Assembly: GCA_016201205.1 (NCBI GenBank)
Contig: JACQDF010000126.1
Span: 1 to 38,495, forward strand
Length of the DNA stretch: 38,495 bases
Direction: 5' to 3'
Source: Acidobacteriota bacterium
Lineage (GTDB): Bacteria; Acidobacteriota; Terriglobia; Bryobacterales; Bryobacteraceae
In this document: positions 29,463-38,495 of the stretch, in pieces
How positions within the stretch are numbered: the stretch's first letter is position 1
Layout of the letters: each line of letters opens with the position of its first letter
Made by a program: the position numbers and the translations under genes
The notes under the pieces: model-generated
Database searches by the model: none
The model's input: only the letters and a program-made list of their open reading frames with translations
What the model was told of the DNA's origin: nothing

Positions 29463-31475
29463 CTACTTCGTCCCGTACTCCAGCGCTTTGCGCGCCGTGA
29501 CGTGCTTTTCGAGTTCTTTGCGGTTGTCGAAGTAGGTGGACTTGGCCTTCGACCTGGAAAACAGCTTCTCGGCCTGATCGTCGAAGTGCGGCGAATCGGG
29601 ATGATCGCTCTCGCCGAGCGGCAGAATCATCCATGACTTCGGCGGCTTGCTCAGCACGACAATCTGCGTCTGCGTCTGGCCGCCGGCGCCAACCATCTCC
29701 TTGCCCACGCGCTCGAAGCTGATCGCGCGAGGCGTCGCCATCCCGGCTTCCGACAGCGTTCCGCCGCCCACCGGCCAGGTGCGCCTTCCGCCGCGCCGGC
29801 CGACGCGGAACAGCGTCCCGTAGACGGCGTCTGGCGGAAACTCCGAGCGTAGTTGTTCCTCCGATTTGCGAACCGCCGCGCGGATCTGCTCCTCCGTCAG
29901 ACTCGCCGGCGGCTCGATCGCCCGGCTGTGCCCGGCGCCCAGCGCCATCTTGAACAGGTAGAACGCCAGGGCTCCTCGTGAATCCGCATCCGAACGCCGG
30001 TTCCATTCGATCAGCAGCTTTGCTTCCGGAGCCGCCTTGCTGATCTGTTCCTGCCACCTCTCGGCTTTGTACACCTGAGGAGAAAATGCCAGATCGATGG
30101 CCTGCTCCGCGGTGACATTCGTCGCGGCATGCAATTGCTCGAGCGACATCGCAGCCCGCTGGTGCGTCTGCTGCGTCGCGTTGTAGATGTAGGAAGGCCA
30201 TTTGTCGGCCGTCAGAGGCGAGTCCTTCATCATGAAGAATGGCGGAACGTTGTTGTTCTGCATGTAGCCCTGCCTGGGGTTCTCGATCTGCACCAGGTCT
30301 TCGATGGGATGCAGCCCCTGCCATTCACACTCGCCCGTGCCCGGCTGCGGTTTCGACGGATCGCATCCCTTGGCGCGGACGGGCACGCGCCCGTTGCGCA
30401 AATAGAATATGTCGCCGTCCACCGTGCCCACCATGATGTTCTGCGACATATACTGCCGCATCGCCAGCGCCCGCTTCATCTGGGTCAGGTTGCGCGCCGT
30501 GATCATGTTCCAGGCTTGCTCCACCAGGCGGAACTCGCTCCCGTACGGCGTCGCCATCGAGTACGACTTGCCTTCCTTGTGCGCCCAAACCGGCCCGTGG
30601 TGCGTATATTCGAAGGTGACTTCGCGCCATTCCACCCGGTTGGCCTTCTTGACGCCGACGCGCTCATGCTCCACCCGCAGCGGCTTCCACTCGCCTTGGA
30701 ACAGATACTTGCCTTCTTTGATCTGCTCCTCGAAGGTGTCGCCGGTGTCGGGGCCGCCGGTTGTCATTGCGATCGAGATATGCCGGCCGTGACCGAGCGT
30801 TGGAAACGGCAATCCCAGGCGCGCTCCGCCGGAGTGGGCAAGCTGGCTGCCGCCATAGATGCGCATCTCGTAATAGCGCGTCTCGCCATACCAGCTCAGG
30901 TGCGGATCAATGATCGCAATGGGCGCCTTCAGCGCCGTCCGCCAAGGCGCAATCAGCATTTGGTTCGAGCCCAGATACGGCAGCGGATCGGGCTGGATGC
31001 CCACTTTGCGCAGATCCGATGCAGCGTCGCCTTCATGCCAGCGCCAGATCGTGTAACGCCCATAAGCCACCACGTGCCAGGGCTCGATCCGGAAATCCGC
31101 CTGCTTGAGTTCTTTGGGGTGCTCTTTCTTGTAGCGCTCGATGCCGGCCGCAAACGCTTCCAGCATCCGCCGGATGTGAGGCGGCAGCTCTTCATAATGG
31201 CGCTGGGCCACTCGAGCGTGCTCCCACATGCGCTGCCGCAAATCGTGCTGAAGCCATTCTTCTCCAAACGCCTCCGCCATCGTGCCTAAGGCCTTGCGGA
31301 AGTTGACGTGCAATTCCTCCAGCCGGTCCTCGGCTTGCAAGTAGCCGGACGCGAACATCGCCCCCTCGGGACTCTTCGCGAAAATGTGCGGCACACCGAA
31401 TTCGTCGCGCAGGACTTCGATTCTTTCCGTGGCCGCAAGGCAAGCCGGCAGCAGCAGGACAAGCAAGAGTCCCAT
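29463..31475 (-). CDS. Exported penicillin acylase family (Ntn) hydrolase
   Basis: A 670-residue protein of the penicillin acylase/S45 family. These enzymes hydrolyse amides (beta-lactam side chains, acyl-homoserine lactones, and others) and self-cleave into alpha and beta chains. The N-terminus is a hydrophobic leader (MGLLLVLLLPACLAA) with a possible lipobox LPAC at C11. The family N-terminal pattern EVLRDEFGVPHIFAKSPEGA is clear. The nucleophile serine that becomes the beta-chain N-terminus is probably S170 in YLGSNQML. IAIIDPHLSWYGETRYYEM and RHISIAMTTGGPDTGDTFEE are further family segments. No classical ribosome-binding site is seen, but the GNAT gene ends 6 bases upstream, so coupling is possible. 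The substrate is unknown. Confidence 0.9.
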   Translation of the reverse strand: MGLLLVLLLPACLAATERIEVLRDEFGVPHIFAKSPEGAMFASGYLQAEDRLEELHVNFRKALGTMAEAFGEEWLQHDLRQRMWEHARVAQRHYEELPPHIRRMLEAFAAGIERYKKEHPKELKQADFRIEPWHVVAYGRYTIWRWHEGDAASDLRKVGIQPDPLPYLGSNQMLIAPWRTALKAPIAIIDPHLSWYGETRYYEMRIYGGSQLAHSGGARLGLPFPTLGHGRHISIAMTTGGPDTGDTFEEQIKEGKYLFQGEWKPLRVEHERVGVKKANRVEWREVTFEYTHHGPVWAHKEGKSYSMATPYGSEFRLVEQAWNMITARNLTQMKRALAMRQYMSQNIMVGTVDGDIFYLRNGRVPVRAKGCDPSKPQPGTGECEWQGLHPIEDLVQIENPRQGYMQNNNVPPFFMMKDSPLTADKWPSYIYNATQQTHQRAAMSLEQLHAATNVTAEQAIDLAFSPQVYKAERWQEQISKAAPEAKLLIEWNRRSDADSRGALAFYLFKMALGAGHSRAIEPPASLTEEQIRAAVRKSEEQLRSEFPPDAVYGTLFRVGRRGGRRTWPVGGGTLSEAGMATPRAISFERVGKEMVGAGGQTQTQIVVLSKPPKSWMILPLGESDHPDSPHFDDQAEKLFSRSKAKSTYFDNRKELEKHVTARKALEYGTK

Positions 31476-31481
31476 GGGGAT

Positions 31482-31979
31482 CTAGTCTAACTGACTCCAA
31501 GGCTCGGGATACTGCACCTCGGCCGGAGCGGCCAGATCGAGGGGCGCCAGCTCGAGCGCCATCCAGGCGTCGCCGAGTTTGGAATACGGACTCCGGTATC
31601 GTTTGCCGGCGGCTGCCGAAAAGCCGAAGCGAGGATAGTATCCGGCGTGGCCCACCACCAGCACCACCGCAATGCCTGTGTTGCGGCAGCGGCGCAAGCC
31701 CTCCTGGATGAGCGCCGATCCGATGCCTTGACGCTGCCGTTCCGGCAGCACGGCCATCGGACCCAGGGATGCCGCCGGAAACGCATCTCCGGCGACCTCC
31801 AGACGGCTGAACAGAATGTGCCCCACGATCTCTCCCCATTGCTCCGCCACCAGCGAGACAATCACCAAACCGCCTTCCCTCAGCCGGTCCACCAGCTTCG
31901 CCTCGGTCTCGTGCCCGAAGGCCCGGCAGTTCAATTGGCGAACCGCCTCGATGTCCCTCTCAGTCTCGAGCCGGATCAT
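31482..31979 (-). CDS. GNAT family N-acetyltransferase (YhbS-like)
   Basis: A protein of 165 residues from ATG 31979 (MIRLETERDIEAVRQLNCRA). GNAT fold features are clear: beta4 SLGPMAVLPERQRQGIGSAL contains the acetyl-CoA P-loop Q-R-Q-G-I-G, then LIQEGLRRCRNTGIAVVLVV with GHAGYYPRFGFSAA, a segment of the YhbS/COG3153 group. The acceptor could be a protein or small molecule. The open frame extends upstream across the GMC gene and is ignored. It is the first gene of a two-gene operon with the penicillin acylase (6-base gap) and diverges from the GMC oxidoreductase with 19 bases between starts. Confidence 0.88.
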   Translation of the reverse strand: MIRLETERDIEAVRQLNCRAFGHETEAKLVDRLREGGLVIVSLVAEQWGEIVGHILFSRLEVAGDAFPAASLGPMAVLPERQRQGIGSALIQEGLRRCRNTGIAVVLVVGHAGYYPRFGFSAAAGKRYRSPYSKLGDAWMALELAPLDLAAPAEVQYPEPWSQLD

Positions 31980-31998
31980 CTCGATATAATCCCAGAAG

Positions 31999-33561
31999 AT
32001 GGCCGGTAAAGTGTACGACGTAGTGGTCGTGGGCTCGGGCGCCGCCGGCGGGACCTTGTCCGCGCACCTGGCGCGGCACGGCGTCGGGGTCGCCCTGGTG
32101 GAAGGCGGGCCGAAGATTAACACGCGCACCGACTTCAACACGCACGCCATGCCCTTCGACTTCCCCAACCGGCATATCCCGACCATGAAGCCCGGCAGGC
32201 AGGGCTTCGACTCGGAGCGCTCACGCGGCGTCGGCGGCAAGACGCTCACCTGGAACGCGGTCGCGTGGCGGTTCAGCCAGCGCGATTTCAAAGGCCACTC
32301 GTATGAAGGCGCGGGCGAAGACTGGCCCATGGAATACAAGGACCTCGAGCCTTACTACACTGCGATCGAGCGCGAAGTCGGCGTCTGCGGCAACCGCGAC
32401 GGCCTCGAAGATCTCCCCGACGGCGAATTTCTTCCGCCGGTGCCGATGAAGTGCAGCGACCTCATCGTGAAGCGCGGGGCGGACAAGCTCGGCGTCAAAG
32501 TGATCCACGTGCGCAAGGCGACCCTGAGCCGGGCCAGGTTCGGACGCCCCGCCTGCCATTTCTGCGGCAACTGCATGGCCGGCTGTGACGTGGTGGCCAA
32601 GTACAATTCGGCCGATGTGCACATCGCGCCGGCGCTGAAGACCGGCCGGCTCGATCTGATCCACAACGCCGTCGTGCACGAAGTCGCCGTCTCGAAGGAG
32701 AACCGCGTCACCGGCGTCCGTTACGTGCATCGGGAAACCAGGGCTGAAGGGGAAGTCCTTGGCCGCGTGGTGGTGGTCGCCTGCGCCTGCGTCCAGAGCG
32801 TCGCACTGCTGCTGATGTCGAGATCGCGCCTGTACCCGAACGGCCTCGCCAACTCGAGCGGCCATCTCGGCAAGCACTTTATCCCGCACTTCACCGGCGG
32901 CGTAGAGTGTTTCCTGAAGGATCTGACAGGTAAACCGCCCGTGAACGATGAAGGCTTCCTCGACCACGCGTATGTACCCTCGTTCATGCACAATCGCAAG
33001 CGCAACTACGCGCGCAGCTTCGGAATCCAATTCAACTACCAGAACCGGCGGGCCGTGGGCTGGGCGCGCGACATTCCGGGCTTCGGCAAAGCATACAAAG
33101 AAGCAGTGACGGCGCGCTATCCGGCGTTCCTCACCTTCTCGCCTTACGGTGAGATGCTTCCCAACGCGAAAAGCTTCCTCGACCTTGACACGGAGAAGAA
33201 GGACGCCTACGGACTTCCGCTCGCGCGGCGGCATGTCACCTGGCTGGACAATGACCTCAGGATTTTCCGCTCGATGACGGAGTGGTCAAAGCGGATTCTG
33301 GAAGCCGCGGGCGCCGAAATCCTCGCCGTCAGCGACGAACCCCGCACCAACCACGAATTGGGCGGCTGCCGTATGGGCAGTGACCCGCGCACCAGCGTCG
33401 TCAACGGCTGGTGCCAGTCGCACGACGTGAAGAATCTGTTCGTTGTCGATGGAAGCGTCTTCCCCTCCGCCTCGGAAAAGAATCCGACGCACACCATCAT
33501 GGCGCTGGCCGGACGCACGGCGGATCACATTGCCGGCCGGCTGAAGAAAGGGGAGCTGTAA
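31999..33561 (+). CDS. GMC family FAD oxidoreductase (sugar/alcohol dehydrogenase large subunit)
   Basis: A 520-residue flavoprotein. The N-terminal Rossmann motif VVVVGSGAAGGTLSAHLARH binds ADP of FAD; RGVGGKTLTWNAVAWRF and FCGNCMAGCDVVAKYN are typical of the dehydrogenase branch. The GMC C-terminal domain is present (NHELGGCRMGSDPRTS, the active-site histidine region, and VVDGSVFPSASEKNPTHTIM). In related membrane gluconate and sorbitol dehydrogenases, this subunit oxidises a sugar or polyol and pairs with a small subunit 3 and a cytochrome c. It has no signal of its own, as expected if it is exported in complex with the Tat-signal-bearing partner encoded one base downstream. No cytochrome subunit is adjacent. 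Confidence 0.9.
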   Translation: MAGKVYDVVVVGSGAAGGTLSAHLARHGVGVALVEGGPKINTRTDFNTHAMPFDFPNRHIPTMKPGRQGFDSERSRGVGGKTLTWNAVAWRFSQRDFKGHSYEGAGEDWPMEYKDLEPYYTAIEREVGVCGNRDGLEDLPDGEFLPPVPMKCSDLIVKRGADKLGVKVIHVRKATLSRARFGRPACHFCGNCMAGCDVVAKYNSADVHIAPALKTGRLDLIHNAVVHEVAVSKENRVTGVRYVHRETRAEGEVLGRVVVVACACVQSVALLLMSRSRLYPNGLANSSGHLGKHFIPHFTGGVECFLKDLTGKPPVNDEGFLDHAYVPSFMHNRKRNYARSFGIQFNYQNRRAVGWARDIPGFGKAYKEAVTARYPAFLTFSPYGEMLPNAKSFLDLDTEKKDAYGLPLARRHVTWLDNDLRIFRSMTEWSKRILEAAGAEILAVSDEPRTNHELGGCRMGSDPRTSVVNGWCQSHDVKNLFVVDGSVFPSASEKNPTHTIMALAGRTADHIAGRLKKGEL

Positions 33562-33562
33562 G

Positions 33563-34144
33563 ATGGCGGACCGCCGCGATGCGTTGAAAATCATCGGTGC
33601 GATCGGTGCGACTTGCGCATTTCCGTTCTCCGCCGATGAGCTCTACGGCCAGCACGAGCACGGCTCGAGTGAGCCCGCCGGGCCGCCGGCCAAGCCGTCG
33701 TTCTTCACCCGGCAGGAGTTGGAAACCGTGGAATGCCTGGCGGGCCTGATCATTCCGCCCACCGGTACGCCGGGAGCCGTCGAAGCCGGCGTCCCGATGT
33801 ACATCGACTTCGTCGTCGCCGGCAACCAGGAGTGGAAAACGCTGTTCCGCGAAGGGCTGGCGTGGCTCGATCAGCAGGCACGCGCCAAACACGGCAAGCA
33901 CTTCCGCGAGCTGAGCGAAGCGGTCCAGACCGCCTTGCTGGCGCCGCTCTGCGAAGCAGCCGACCGCATGCGAGCGCCGTCGCGCTCCTCACGCCGCCGC
34001 AAGGATGCCGCCATCGAGATCCAGTTCTTCAAAGCCTTCAAGAGCATGACCGCCGATGGCTACTTCACCTCGAGAGCGGGGCTTGTGGATACGCTCGGCT
34101 ACAAGGGAAACACGGTGCTCGAGAAGTTCCCCGCCTGCGAGTAG
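33563..34144 (+). CDS. Gluconate 2-dehydrogenase subunit 3 family protein
   Basis: A 193-residue partner subunit. MADRRDALKIIGAIGATCAF is a twin-arginine-like signal. FFTRQELETVECLAGLIIPP followed by TGTPGAVEAGVPMYIDFVVA is the subunit 3 signature, and the C-terminus (SRAGLVDTLGYKGNTVLEKF) is also characteristic. In known complexes this subunit escorts the flavoprotein through the Tat pathway and stabilises it. It starts one base after the GMC stop and is certainly co-transcribed. The protein is helical and contains no cofactor site that I can see. Confidence 0.9.
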   Translation: MADRRDALKIIGAIGATCAFPFSADELYGQHEHGSSEPAGPPAKPSFFTRQELETVECLAGLIIPPTGTPGAVEAGVPMYIDFVVAGNQEWKTLFREGLAWLDQQARAKHGKHFRELSEAVQTALLAPLCEAADRMRAPSRSSRRRKDAAIEIQFFKAFKSMTADGYFTSRAGLVDTLGYKGNTVLEKFPACE

Positions 34145-34157
34145 CGCCGCCCCCTGG

Positions 34158-36413
34158 TCACCGTGCGCGATTGGCATCCACCACGGCAATCGCCGCCACA
34201 TTCACGATATCGTTCACCTCGCACCCGCGCTGCAACACGTGGACGGGCCGCGACAACCCCATCAGAATGGGCCCGATGGCTTCCGCCCCGCCGATGCGCA
34301 TCAGCAGCTTGTAGGCGATGTTGCCTGCCTCCAGGTTGGGGAAGATCAGTACGTTCGCTCCGCTCTTCAGCCTGCTGAACGGATATGTCTCGTCGATGAT
34401 TTCCGGCGCGACCGCTGTATCTGCCTGCATCTCGCCATCCACCATGAGCTGCGGCATACGCTGCGAGACGATTTCGACGGCGCGCCGCACCTTCTCCGCC
34501 AGCGGATGACGCGTGCTGCCGAAGTTGGAAAAGGAGAGCAGCGCCACTCGCGGCTCGACGTCCAGACGCCGCACGGTGTCTGCCGCTTCCATGGTGATGT
34601 CCGCGAGGTCGTCCGCCGTGGGCTCGATGTTGACGGTGGTGTCGGCGAGGAAATAAACCTGCCCCCGCGGCGTGATCAGCATGTACATGCCGGACACCTT
34701 GCGGCAGCCCTCCCGGACGGGAATCACCTGCAACGCCGGACGGATCGTATCGGGGTAGTGCCTGGTGAGGCCGGCGACCAAAGCTTCGGCGTCGCCAAGC
34801 CGCACCATCATCGAGCCGAACGTCACCGGCTCAAGAATCAATTGGCTGGCCTCTTTGCGAGTCACCCCTTTGCGCTCGCGCAGGTGGTAGAGCTCTTCCG
34901 CATACAATTCGACCATGGCGGCGCGAGCCGGATCGACGATCAACAGTTCGCCGGTGTCGAGCCGCAGTTCGGCGGCGAGCTCCAGAATCCGGTCCCGCCT
35001 GCCCAGCAGAATCGGCCTGGCGATGCCCTCCTCTTGCAGAATCTGGCAGGCGCGCAGGATCTTCGGCTCTTCGCCTTCCGGGAACACCACCCGCACCGGG
35101 CGTCGCTGCGCTTTGTGAATCAGCGCGCGTGTGATCTCGTGCGCCTTTCCCAGCCGGCGCGCCAGTTGCTCTTTGTACTCCTCGAGATCGACAGGGCTGC
35201 GCGCCACCCCGGTGTCGATGGCGGCTTGTGCCACCGCGGAGGCGACCCAGATCAGCACACGGGAATCAAACGGCTTGGGAATAATGTACTCGCGCCCGAA
35301 TTCCATCTGCTCGACGCCGTAGGCGCGGCGGACGGAATCGGGTACGTCTTCCTTTGCCAGCGCAGCCAGGGCGCGGGTCGCCGCCAGCTTCATCTCATCG
35401 TTGATGGTGGTCGCCCGCACATCCAGAGCGCCGCGGAAAATGAACGGGAAGCCGAGAACGTTGTTCACCTGGTTTGGAAAATCCGAGCGGCCGGTGGCCA
35501 TGATCAGGTCTTTCCGCGCTGCCACCGCCACGTCGTAGGCGATCTCGGGATCGGGGTTCGCCATGGCGAACACGATGGGGTTCGGCGCCATCGTACACAG
35601 CATGCCGGGCGTGAGACAGTTAGCCGCCGACAATCCGAAAAATACATCGGCGCCGCGCATCGCATCGGCCAGCGAACGGGCGCCGGTCGAGCGCGCAAAT
35701 CGCGCCTTGTATGGGTTCATTCCCTCGATGCGGCCTTCGTAAATGACGCCGTGCGTGTCGCACATCAGGATGTTCTCGCGGCCGATTCCCAGCCGGATGA
35801 AATGCTCCGCGCAGGCGATGCCGCTGGCGCCGGCGCCATTGAACACAGCCTTCAACTCCCCGATCCGCTTGCCCGCCAGCTCGACGGCATTCAGCAGCGC
35901 GGCGCCGGCGATGATCGCGGTGCCATGCTGGTCGTCGTGAAAGACGGGGATGCGCATCGTGCGGCGCAGCTCCTCTTCGATCTCGAAGCACTCGGGCGCG
36001 CGAATGTCCTCCAGATTGATGCCGCCGAAAGTGGGCTCGAGCAACTGGCAGGCGCGGATCACTTCCTTCGGATCATGAGTATCGAGCTCGAGGTCGAAGA
36101 CATCGATGTCCGCGAAGCGCTTGAACAGAACCGCCTTGCCCTCCATCACCGGCTTGCCGGCGGCGGGGCCGATGTTCCCCAGCCCGAGAACGGCCGTGCC
36201 ATTGGTGACCACCGCCACCAGGTTCCCCTTGGCGGTGTAGTGATAGACTTTGTCCGCATTGTCGCGGATCTCCAGGCAGGGCACAGCCACCCCGGGTGTG
36301 TACGCCAGGCTCAGATCGCGTTGTGTGCGGCAAGGCTTGGTGGGTGATATGGCGATCTTCCCGGGGAACGGATGAAGGTGATATTCGATTGCATCTTCTG
36401 CGCGAATGGCCAT
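34158..36413 (-). CDS. maeB: NADP-dependent malic enzyme with phosphotransacetylase-like domain (MaeB)
   Basis: A protein of 751 residues from ATG 36413. Malate is decarboxylated to pyruvate with NADP reduction. The N-terminal malic domain has [43 protein letters not shown] and [19 protein letters not shown] (metal and substrate residues). The NAD(P) domain has [20 protein letters not shown] and [20 protein letters not shown]. From about residue 420 a phosphotransacetylase-like domain follows ([20 protein letters not shown] to the C-terminus), which in MaeB proteins is regulatory and binds acetyl-CoA rather than being a proven enzyme. Length is standard. The ribosome-binding site AAGGCGGA precedes the ATG. 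It diverges from the gene at 36508 with 94 bases between. Confidence 0.95.
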   Translation of the reverse strand: MAIRAEDAIEYHLHPFPGKIAISPTKPCRTQRDLSLAYTPGVAVPCLEIRDNADKVYHYTAKGNLVAVVTNGTAVLGLGNIGPAAGKPVMEGKAVLFKRFADIDVFDLELDTHDPKEVIRACQLLEPTFGGINLEDIRAPECFEIEEELRRTMRIPVFHDDQHGTAIIAGAALLNAVELAGKRIGELKAVFNGAGASGIACAEHFIRLGIGRENILMCDTHGVIYEGRIEGMNPYKARFARSTGARSLADAMRGADVFFGLSAANCLTPGMLCTMAPNPIVFAMANPDPEIAYDVAVAARKDLIMATGRSDFPNQVNNVLGFPFIFRGALDVRATTINDEMKLAATRALAALAKEDVPDSVRRAYGVEQMEFGREYIIPKPFDSRVLIWVASAVAQAAIDTGVARSPVDLEEYKEQLARRLGKAHEITRALIHKAQRRPVRVVFPEGEEPKILRACQILQEEGIARPILLGRRDRILELAAELRLDTGELLIVDPARAAMVELYAEELYHLRERKGVTRKEASQLILEPVTFGSMMVRLGDAEALVAGLTRHYPDTIRPALQVIPVREGCRKVSGMYMLITPRGQVYFLADTTVNIEPTADDLADITMEAADTVRRLDVEPRVALLSFSNFGSTRHPLAEKVRRAVEIVSQRMPQLMVDGEMQADTAVAPEIIDETYPFSRLKSGANVLIFPNLEAGNIAYKLLMRIGGAEAIGPILMGLSRPVHVLQRGCEVNDIVNVAAIAVVDANRAR

Positions 36414-36507
36414 GACAGTCCGCCTTTGGGACGTGCGTCCCTGCCCACAAGGTGAGCAATCGGCGTGCCAACGCTGGGCGTAGGATAAGATTAGGGTACA
36501 GTCTCCG

Positions 36508-37290
36508 ATGTCCCTTCCCCCCATCCCGCCGCCGCTGGAAGGCCTGGGGAAGCGTCCGTTCTCTTTCTACCCCCCGGTCTTGGGCGTTGAGCACAACGAG
36601 TGGGTGTTCCAAAAAGCAACGTGGTCGGAAATTCACGTCGTGAACACAAAGACGGGCATGGAAGTGTGGGTGCCGCGGCGGTTTTTGGGCGAGGTGTCGC
36701 GCATCGACGAGCCAGTCATGATCGTAGGGCTGAAGCGCGAGCTCGAGTACAAAGCAGGAGCTCTGTGGCCGCACCAGAGGCGCGTCGTCGAGATTCCAAA
36801 AGCGGTGAACGACATTCTTCGGCCGCTGCCCACCGAGCCACGCTCCGGACACGCCGGCATGGCCGGCATCCGGCTGGAAGATGGCGCCGAGTCGCGCATC
36901 GGAAAGCTCATCGCGGCCGTCCTCGTGGTGGGGATTGCCGTGACTTTCCTGGCGGTGAGCCTTTTTCAAAGGCGACAGGACTCACGAAACGTCACCTATG
37001 TGCCCATTCTTCAGCAGTCCCTGGGACTGAGCGCGCAGGATGATTATTACGCCGTCGTGCGCAAGCTGGGCGAACCGAAGGACGACCGCTGGCGCTCGGA
37101 TACCGGCGAGCTGCAATACCGCCTGCTGCACTATCCGCAGCGAGGCGTGTACGTGATTCTCATGGGCGTCGAACGGGACAAGGCACGGTACATCGGCGCG
37201 CTGGATGGAAATTGGAAGGCGGTGGACGCCGTCGAGCTGCCCAACGCCGGCAACACCCGCTCGATGCTGAACAGGCTCGGCCGGTTCTAG
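36508..37290 (+). CDS. Membrane protein of unknown function
   Basis: A 260-residue protein that I do not assign to a family. The N-terminal 125 residues look soluble and beta-rich ([40 protein letters not shown]). One transmembrane helix lies at about 131-153 ([20 protein letters not shown]). The C-terminal 105 residues, with [20 protein letters not shown] and [20 protein letters not shown], look like a compact alpha/beta domain. The ribosome-binding site is weak. It precedes the PhyH gene by 3 bases, so the two are translated together. The shared operon may mean that the membrane protein supports or localises the dioxygenase, but this is conjecture. Confidence 0.8.
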   Translation: MSLPPIPPPLEGLGKRPFSFYPPVLGVEHNEWVFQKATWSEIHVVNTKTGMEVWVPRRFLGEVSRIDEPVMIVGLKRELEYKAGALWPHQRRVVEIPKAVNDILRPLPTEPRSGHAGMAGIRLEDGAESRIGKLIAAVLVVGIAVTFLAVSLFQRRQDSRNVTYVPILQQSLGLSAQDDYYAVVRKLGEPKDDRWRSDTGELQYRLLHYPQRGVYVILMGVERDKARYIGALDGNWKAVDAVELPNAGNTRSMLNRLGRF

Positions 37291-37293
37291 CCT

Positions 37294-38121
37294 ATGACCG
37301 CGGAGCAACAACAACAGCTCGATGAGCTGGGGTTTGTCGTGCTCCCCGCCTGGATGAGCCCGGCCCTGCTGGAAGAGCTGCGCATGCAACTGGACGCGGT
37401 CTCGGCGGCCGAAGGCGGCCGCGCCGGTTCGGAGTTCAAGATCGAGCCCCACACGCGCCGTCTGGCGAACCTTGTCGAGAAAGGCGAGGTCTTTCGCCGC
37501 ATCCTCTCGATGCCCGAGATTCTGGAATACGTCCGCTCGGTCCTCGGAGACGATTTCAAGCTCAGCAGCCTCAATGCGCGCGCCCCCAATCCGCACTCGG
37601 AATGGATCCAGCCTCTGCATTGCGACGGCGCCGCCGTCGCCGACGAGCGCGGCTTCTGGGTCTGCAACGTCATTTGGATGCTCGACGATTTCACGGTGGA
37701 GAACGGCGCCCCGCGGGCGATTCCCGGCTCGCATCGCTGGCGCAAGCTGCCGCAAGAGGCGCTTGCCGATCCGATGGCGCCGCATCCGGGTGAAGTGCTG
37801 ATCACGGCCCCGGCCGGCTCGGTGGCGGTCATCAACACGCACGCCTGGCACGGCGGCACGGCGAACCGCTCTCCCAACCCGCGCCGCTGCCTGCACGCAT
37901 TCTACACGCGCTGGGACAAGCCGCAGCAGCAGTTCCAACGCGATCTGCTGAGCGACGAGACCAAGCGCCATCTCAGCCCGGAATTGCGCAGGCTGCTTGC
38001 CATCGACGATGAGTACAACGCCCAGGTCACACTGGCCGACCCCGGCCGCAGCGGTTTCCTAAAAGGAATTCGTGGGTCGGTCTCCCGGGACAACCTCCCG
38101 GCGGTTTCGCCAACTCCTTGA
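37294..38121 (+). CDS. Phytanoyl-CoA dioxygenase (PhyH) family protein
   Basis: A 275-residue Fe(II)/2-oxoglutarate-dependent dioxygenase. The iron ligands of the H-x-D...H motif are visible: H109 and D111 in QPLHCDGAAVA, and H186 in NTHAWHGGTANRS. R197 or R198 in PNPRRC probably binds 2-oxoglutarate. VIWMLDDFTVENGAPRAIPG SHRW is the usual strand pattern between them. PhyH enzymes hydroxylate fatty acyl-CoAs, antibiotics or amino acids; the substrate is not predictable here. The last 18 residues or so (after SGFLK) are low-complexity and proline-rich and look unlike the family, so the C-terminus may have been extended by loss of a stop. It is coupled to the upstream membrane protein (3-base gap). 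Confidence 0.88.
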   Translation: MTAEQQQQLDELGFVVLPAWMSPALLEELRMQLDAVSAAEGGRAGSEFKIEPHTRRLANLVEKGEVFRRILSMPEILEYVRSVLGDDFKLSSLNARAPNPHSEWIQPLHCDGAAVADERGFWVCNVIWMLDDFTVENGAPRAIPGSHRWRKLPQEALADPMAPHPGEVLITAPAGSVAVINTHAWHGGTANRSPNPRRCLHAFYTRWDKPQQQFQRDLLSDETKRHLSPELRRLLAIDDEYNAQVTLADPGRSGFLKGIRGSVSRDNLPAVSPTP

Positions 38122-38268
38122 TAACGCGTACGTTCCGTGAGAGGCGAAATCCGCGACCCGAGTCTTTTTTCCGTAACCAGTTTGCTTTTGGCTTTCCGCA
38201 GCCTTTCGGCACCTGTGTGAAGTCAGTCGTTTGCGTCCGTCGTCATGGGTGTCTTTGGGTTACCGGCG
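38122..38268. other. Gene-poor stretch
   Basis: Between the PhyH gene and the right-edge fragment I see no gene, repeat or RNA signature on either strand. There is a T-run at 38164-38170 without a convincing stem before it. Together with the fragment at 38269-38460 and the edge bases 38461-38495, 374 bases lack a complete gene. Confidence 0.6.
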
Positions 38269-38460
38269 CTAGAAGGCGCGCTGCACGCGGATTTGATGGC
38301 GGTCCAGATCGATGGACGGGAGGCACGATCTTCCTGCTGCCGTATGGAAGTCGCCGAAGCGGTAGCCAACCCATCCTGCCAGCTTTACCCACAGATTTCT
38401 CCGAGGCCCCATCTTTTTCAATGCCGCCCACCATCTAAGAAAAGGCCTTTTCGTGTCCAA
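38269..38460 (-). pseudogene. Possible 3' fragment of an outer-membrane beta-barrel gene
   Basis: A 63-codon frame ending at TAG 38269-38271. The last 40 residues (LWVKLAGWVGYRFGDFH, then PSIDLDRHQIRVQRAF) show alternating polar and aromatic residues and end in phenylalanine, as the final strands of outer-membrane barrels do. In-frame TAA occurs 12 bases upstream of the TTG at 38460, so no intact gene continues in this frame to the window edge. The assignment is weak and based on pattern only. Confidence 0.25.
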
Positions 38461-38495
38461 ATCTTGGGTCCATTACACGTCAGTGCCGCGCCTAG

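Noticed and set aside
34056..36347. A 763-codon open frame on the plus strand
   Set aside because: It lies wholly antisense to maeB, whose protein has every family motif. The plus-strand translation is histidine/arginine-rich with no recognisable domain, an artefact of high GC.

Overview
The window reads as high-GC chromosomal DNA from a member of the Acidobacteriota, probably close to the Solibacter/Bryobacter group. This is inferred from gene content, not from a marker search. The evidence is a very long TonB-dependent receptor with an N-terminal carboxypeptidase-regulatory-like domain (6968-10315), DUF3500 and FecR-like secreted proteins, many exported hydrolases and oxidoreductases, and an intergenic hairpin repeat. 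No tRNA, rRNA or CRISPR array was seen.

Region 1 (1-12.2 kb) is an accessory zone rich in broken genes. It opens with the 3' fragment of an Eco57I/type II restriction-methylase-like gene, cut by an insertion sequence (117-2034). The IS has 21-bp terminal inverted repeats, a DUF6788 accessory gene and an ISNCY-like DDE transposase split by two frameshifting indels. A SWIM zinc-finger protein follows, then the relic of an MntA/HepT toxin-antitoxin pair (4011-4339). DUF3500, acyl-CoA dehydrogenase and the large TonB-type receptor appear intact. Next come an unknown helical protein whose tail resembles an antitoxin, an overlapping 50-codon MazF C-terminal fragment, and an esterase gene broken by an internal deletion.

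Region 2 (12.2-19.7 kb) holds envelope and secreted functions: a membrane-anchored TPR protein (minus strand), a FecR-like secreted protein with a strong terminator hairpin, then an apparent operon of secreted subtilisin-like protease, heparinase II/III-type polysaccharide lyase and ribosomal protein L31. L31 overlaps the lyase by four bases.

Region 3 (19.7-24.4 kb, minus strand) is a compact run of overlapping genes. In transcription order these are a Tat-exported FMN alpha-hydroxy-acid oxidoreductase, an exported beta-propeller, a tetrahaem cytochrome c, a HAD phosphatase and a methyltransferase with a zinc ribbon. The first three could form an extracytoplasmic oxidation and electron-transfer module and are the most interesting candidate system here.

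Region 4 (24.5-38.1 kb) is mainly metabolic. It has an IolB-like isomerase carrying an in-frame 15-bp triplication, divergent from thiE; an APC amino-acid permease; a secreted helix-hairpin-helix protein; a secreted serine hydrolase; a GNAT-penicillin acylase pair; a GMC oxidoreductase with its Tat-exported subunit-3 partner; a malic enzyme-phosphotransacetylase fusion (MaeB); and a membrane protein of unknown function coupled to a PhyH-family dioxygenase. The last 374 bases hold no complete gene, only a possible 3' fragment of an outer-membrane protein gene on the minus strand.
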